The notes under the pieces were generated by a model that was not told the origin of the DNA, made no database searches, and saw only the letters and a program-made list of their open reading frames with translations. From positions 1-64,000 of IMG/VR virus record IMGVR_UViG_3300021171_000006: 64,000 bases of DNA; one strand, given 5' to 3'. Positions 63,049 through 64,000 of this stretch are shown in pieces. Position 1 is the stretch's first letter. Each line of letters opens with the position of its first letter. Origin of the DNA: a virus. Position numbers and translations under genes: made by a program.

Positions 63049-63408
63049 ATGCCAGACACCGAAGTAACCTTTCCCGATCAAAAAATCAAGTCGCATCATC
63101 ATCTGCGCCACGACTTCGATTGGGCGTCTCGCCCCGAGCCGTGGAATTGGATCGGGCCGCAGTTCCGCGCCGAGTGCGAGAGGATCGGGCCGCGCGTCGA
63201 GATCAAGGCTCCGCCCCGGTGGAAGGAGATCAAGCGGCGGCGCGAGGCCTTGGGCATGTCGCAACTCGATTTGGCTCGGGAAGCGAAGTGTCGCCAGCCC
63301 GTATTGTCCAATATCGAATTGAACAGAGGCGGCAATCCCTCTGCAGCGGCGGCTACGGTTCGCGTCCTCTCGGCTCTCGACCGGATCGAGAAGGAGCCAA
63401 CACCGTGA
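63049..63408 (+). CDS. XRE-family regulator
   Basis: 119 residues. HTH in the C-terminal half: WKEIKRRREALGMSQLDLAR, EAKCRQPVLSNIELNRGGNP, VRVLSALDRIE. The N-terminal ~60 residues (HHHLRHDFDWASRPEPWNW) are unlike standard regulators and may bind a partner. Stop overlaps the next GTG. Confidence 0.75.
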   Translation: MPDTEVTFPDQKIKSHHHLRHDFDWASRPEPWNWIGPQFRAECERIGPRVEIKAPPRWKEIKRRREALGMSQLDLAREAKCRQPVLSNIELNRGGNPSAAAATVRVLSALDRIEKEPTP

Positions 63409-63641
63409 GCGCCTGGGTCTCTGCCGCCGATGAGGCAAAGCGTAGGCTGACCCCCCGGCCAGGAGCCTCGCCTTTGGTCGAGCCGGAAAGCACCGTCGAT
63501 GAGGTATTCGCTGTGCTCGCCGAACCCGATGGCGACATGATCCGCGCAGGCATGCGGGCTCTCGCAGACGAAGGGCGCCAGGCTACGGCCCGACAAATTG
63601 TCCTTGCCGTTTGGGAAGCAATGCTGAGGGCCGCGTCGTGA
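63405..63641 (+). CDS. Small hypothetical protein before dnaA-like gene
   Basis: 78 residues, GTG start: SAADEAKRRLTPRPGASPLV, DEVFAVLAEPDGDMIRAGMR, ATARQIVLAVWEAMLRAAS. Helical; the second half resembles a short HTH-like bundle. Overlaps both neighbours by four bases, so probably works with one of them. Confidence 0.55.
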   Translation: MSAWVSAADEAKRRLTPRPGASPLVEPESTVDEVFAVLAEPDGDMIRAGMRALADEGRQATARQIVLAVWEAMLRAAS

Positions 63642-64000
63642 TCGAGGGCCAGCACATCACCCTCCGCGAACTCAAGGAGTTGGTGAGAACGGCGCGCATT
63701 GCCATTGATGCGGCCGCCCCCAAGATCATCGACATTCAGCAAGCCGTTGCCGAGGCGTTTGGTATCCGGCTCATCGACATGACGTCTGCACGCCGCGCCC
63801 GGTCGGTAGCTCGCCCCCGCCAGGTCGCGATGTACCTCGCCCGGCAGCTGACGCTTAAATCCCTCCCGCAGATCGGTCGAGCCTTCGGCGACCGTGACCA
63901 CACGACAGTGATGCACGCGATCAAACAGGTGGAGATCCTGGCCTCTCTCGACCCGGACTTCGGCGAGCGCATCGTCATCCTGCGCGAGCGTCTCGGGGTA
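63638..64000 (+). CDS. DnaA domain IV protein (runs off right edge)
   Basis: GTG at 63638 opens a frame to the window end (121 residues so far). Residues ~49-100 match the DNA-binding domain of DnaA: TSARRARSVARPRQVAMYLA, LTLKSLPQIGRAFGDRDHTT followed by VMHAIKQVE, including the DHTTVMHA signature (from D87) that reads DnaA boxes. No ATPase domain precedes it. Such proteins could occupy or block host DnaA boxes or help phage origin recognition. Confidence 0.88.
   Translation, partial: MIEGQHITLRELKELVRTARIAIDAAAPKIIDIQQAVAEAFGIRLIDMTSARRARSVARPRQVAMYLARQLTLKSLPQIGRAFGDRDHTTVMHAIKQVEILASLDPDFGERIVILRERLGV

Overview
The window is a stretch of a double-stranded DNA tailed-phage (or prophage) genome with GC-rich coding DNA that strongly prefers G or C at third codon positions. 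Several genes point to an alphaproteobacterial host: a GcrA-type cell-cycle regulator, a GapR-like protein, a DnaA domain IV protein, a DUF3309 peptide and a bacterial transglutaminase-like cysteine peptidase. The terminase, portal and most of the capsid gene lie left of the window. The nozzle/adaptor type of connector proteins and the internal ejection-type proteins suggest podovirus-like morphology; this is inference.

Layout. 1-19910 (+): virion module, from the end of the major capsid protein through a repeat protein, a connector adaptor, a Dps-like protein, a nozzle-like protein, a sulfotransferase-like/GNAT fusion and internal virion proteins, ending in a 2408-residue polyvalent protein with a DdrB-ParB-like region, a JAMM-like motif and a large C-terminal LPD-type region. 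Two small genes appear to be nested in the +1 frame in its linkers. One gene (2372-2668) runs on the opposite strand. 20082-20111: rho-independent terminator. 20208-22901: 32 tRNA genes covering all 20 amino acids, interrupted by one small ORF. 22913-35994 (+): HNH nuclease, small proteins and a long adsorption/tail-fibre module in which nine or ten proteins start with Sec-type signal peptides, together with a glycosyltransferase; the last is a tailspike with a C-terminal S74 autochaperone. 35998-42856 (+): lysis module (coiled-coil membrane proteins, GH24 endolysin, candidate holins, small membrane peptides, lipoproteins) and a second HNH gene. 42938-56730 (-): tightly overlapping operon of about 30 mostly small genes with an XRE-domain protein, a RecT-family annealase, a DUF968-like nuclease candidate and many zinc-ribbon proteins. 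56731-56890: divergent promoter/operator region. 56891-64000 (+): XRE regulator, GapR-like protein, RuvC-like resolvase, GcrA-like regulator, DNA methyltransferase, a replication-associated protein, a DpdA/TGT-like protein, a second XRE regulator and a DnaA domain IV protein cut by the window edge.

How it fits together: the divergent operator with the XRE gene next to it looks like the early control point, firing the leftward recombination operon and the rightward regulator/replication operon. The rightward operon carries relatives of GcrA, GapR, DnaA and an adenine-type methyltransferase, so the phage may tap host cell-cycle and replication control. The large tRNA set probably supports late translation. 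The most unusual features are the run of signal peptides on tail-fibre-like proteins, the nested linker genes of the polyvalent protein, the structurally reduced tRNAs, and two exact DNA repeats, one of them a parS-like near-palindrome. All functional calls rest on reading the sequence; no database search was possible.
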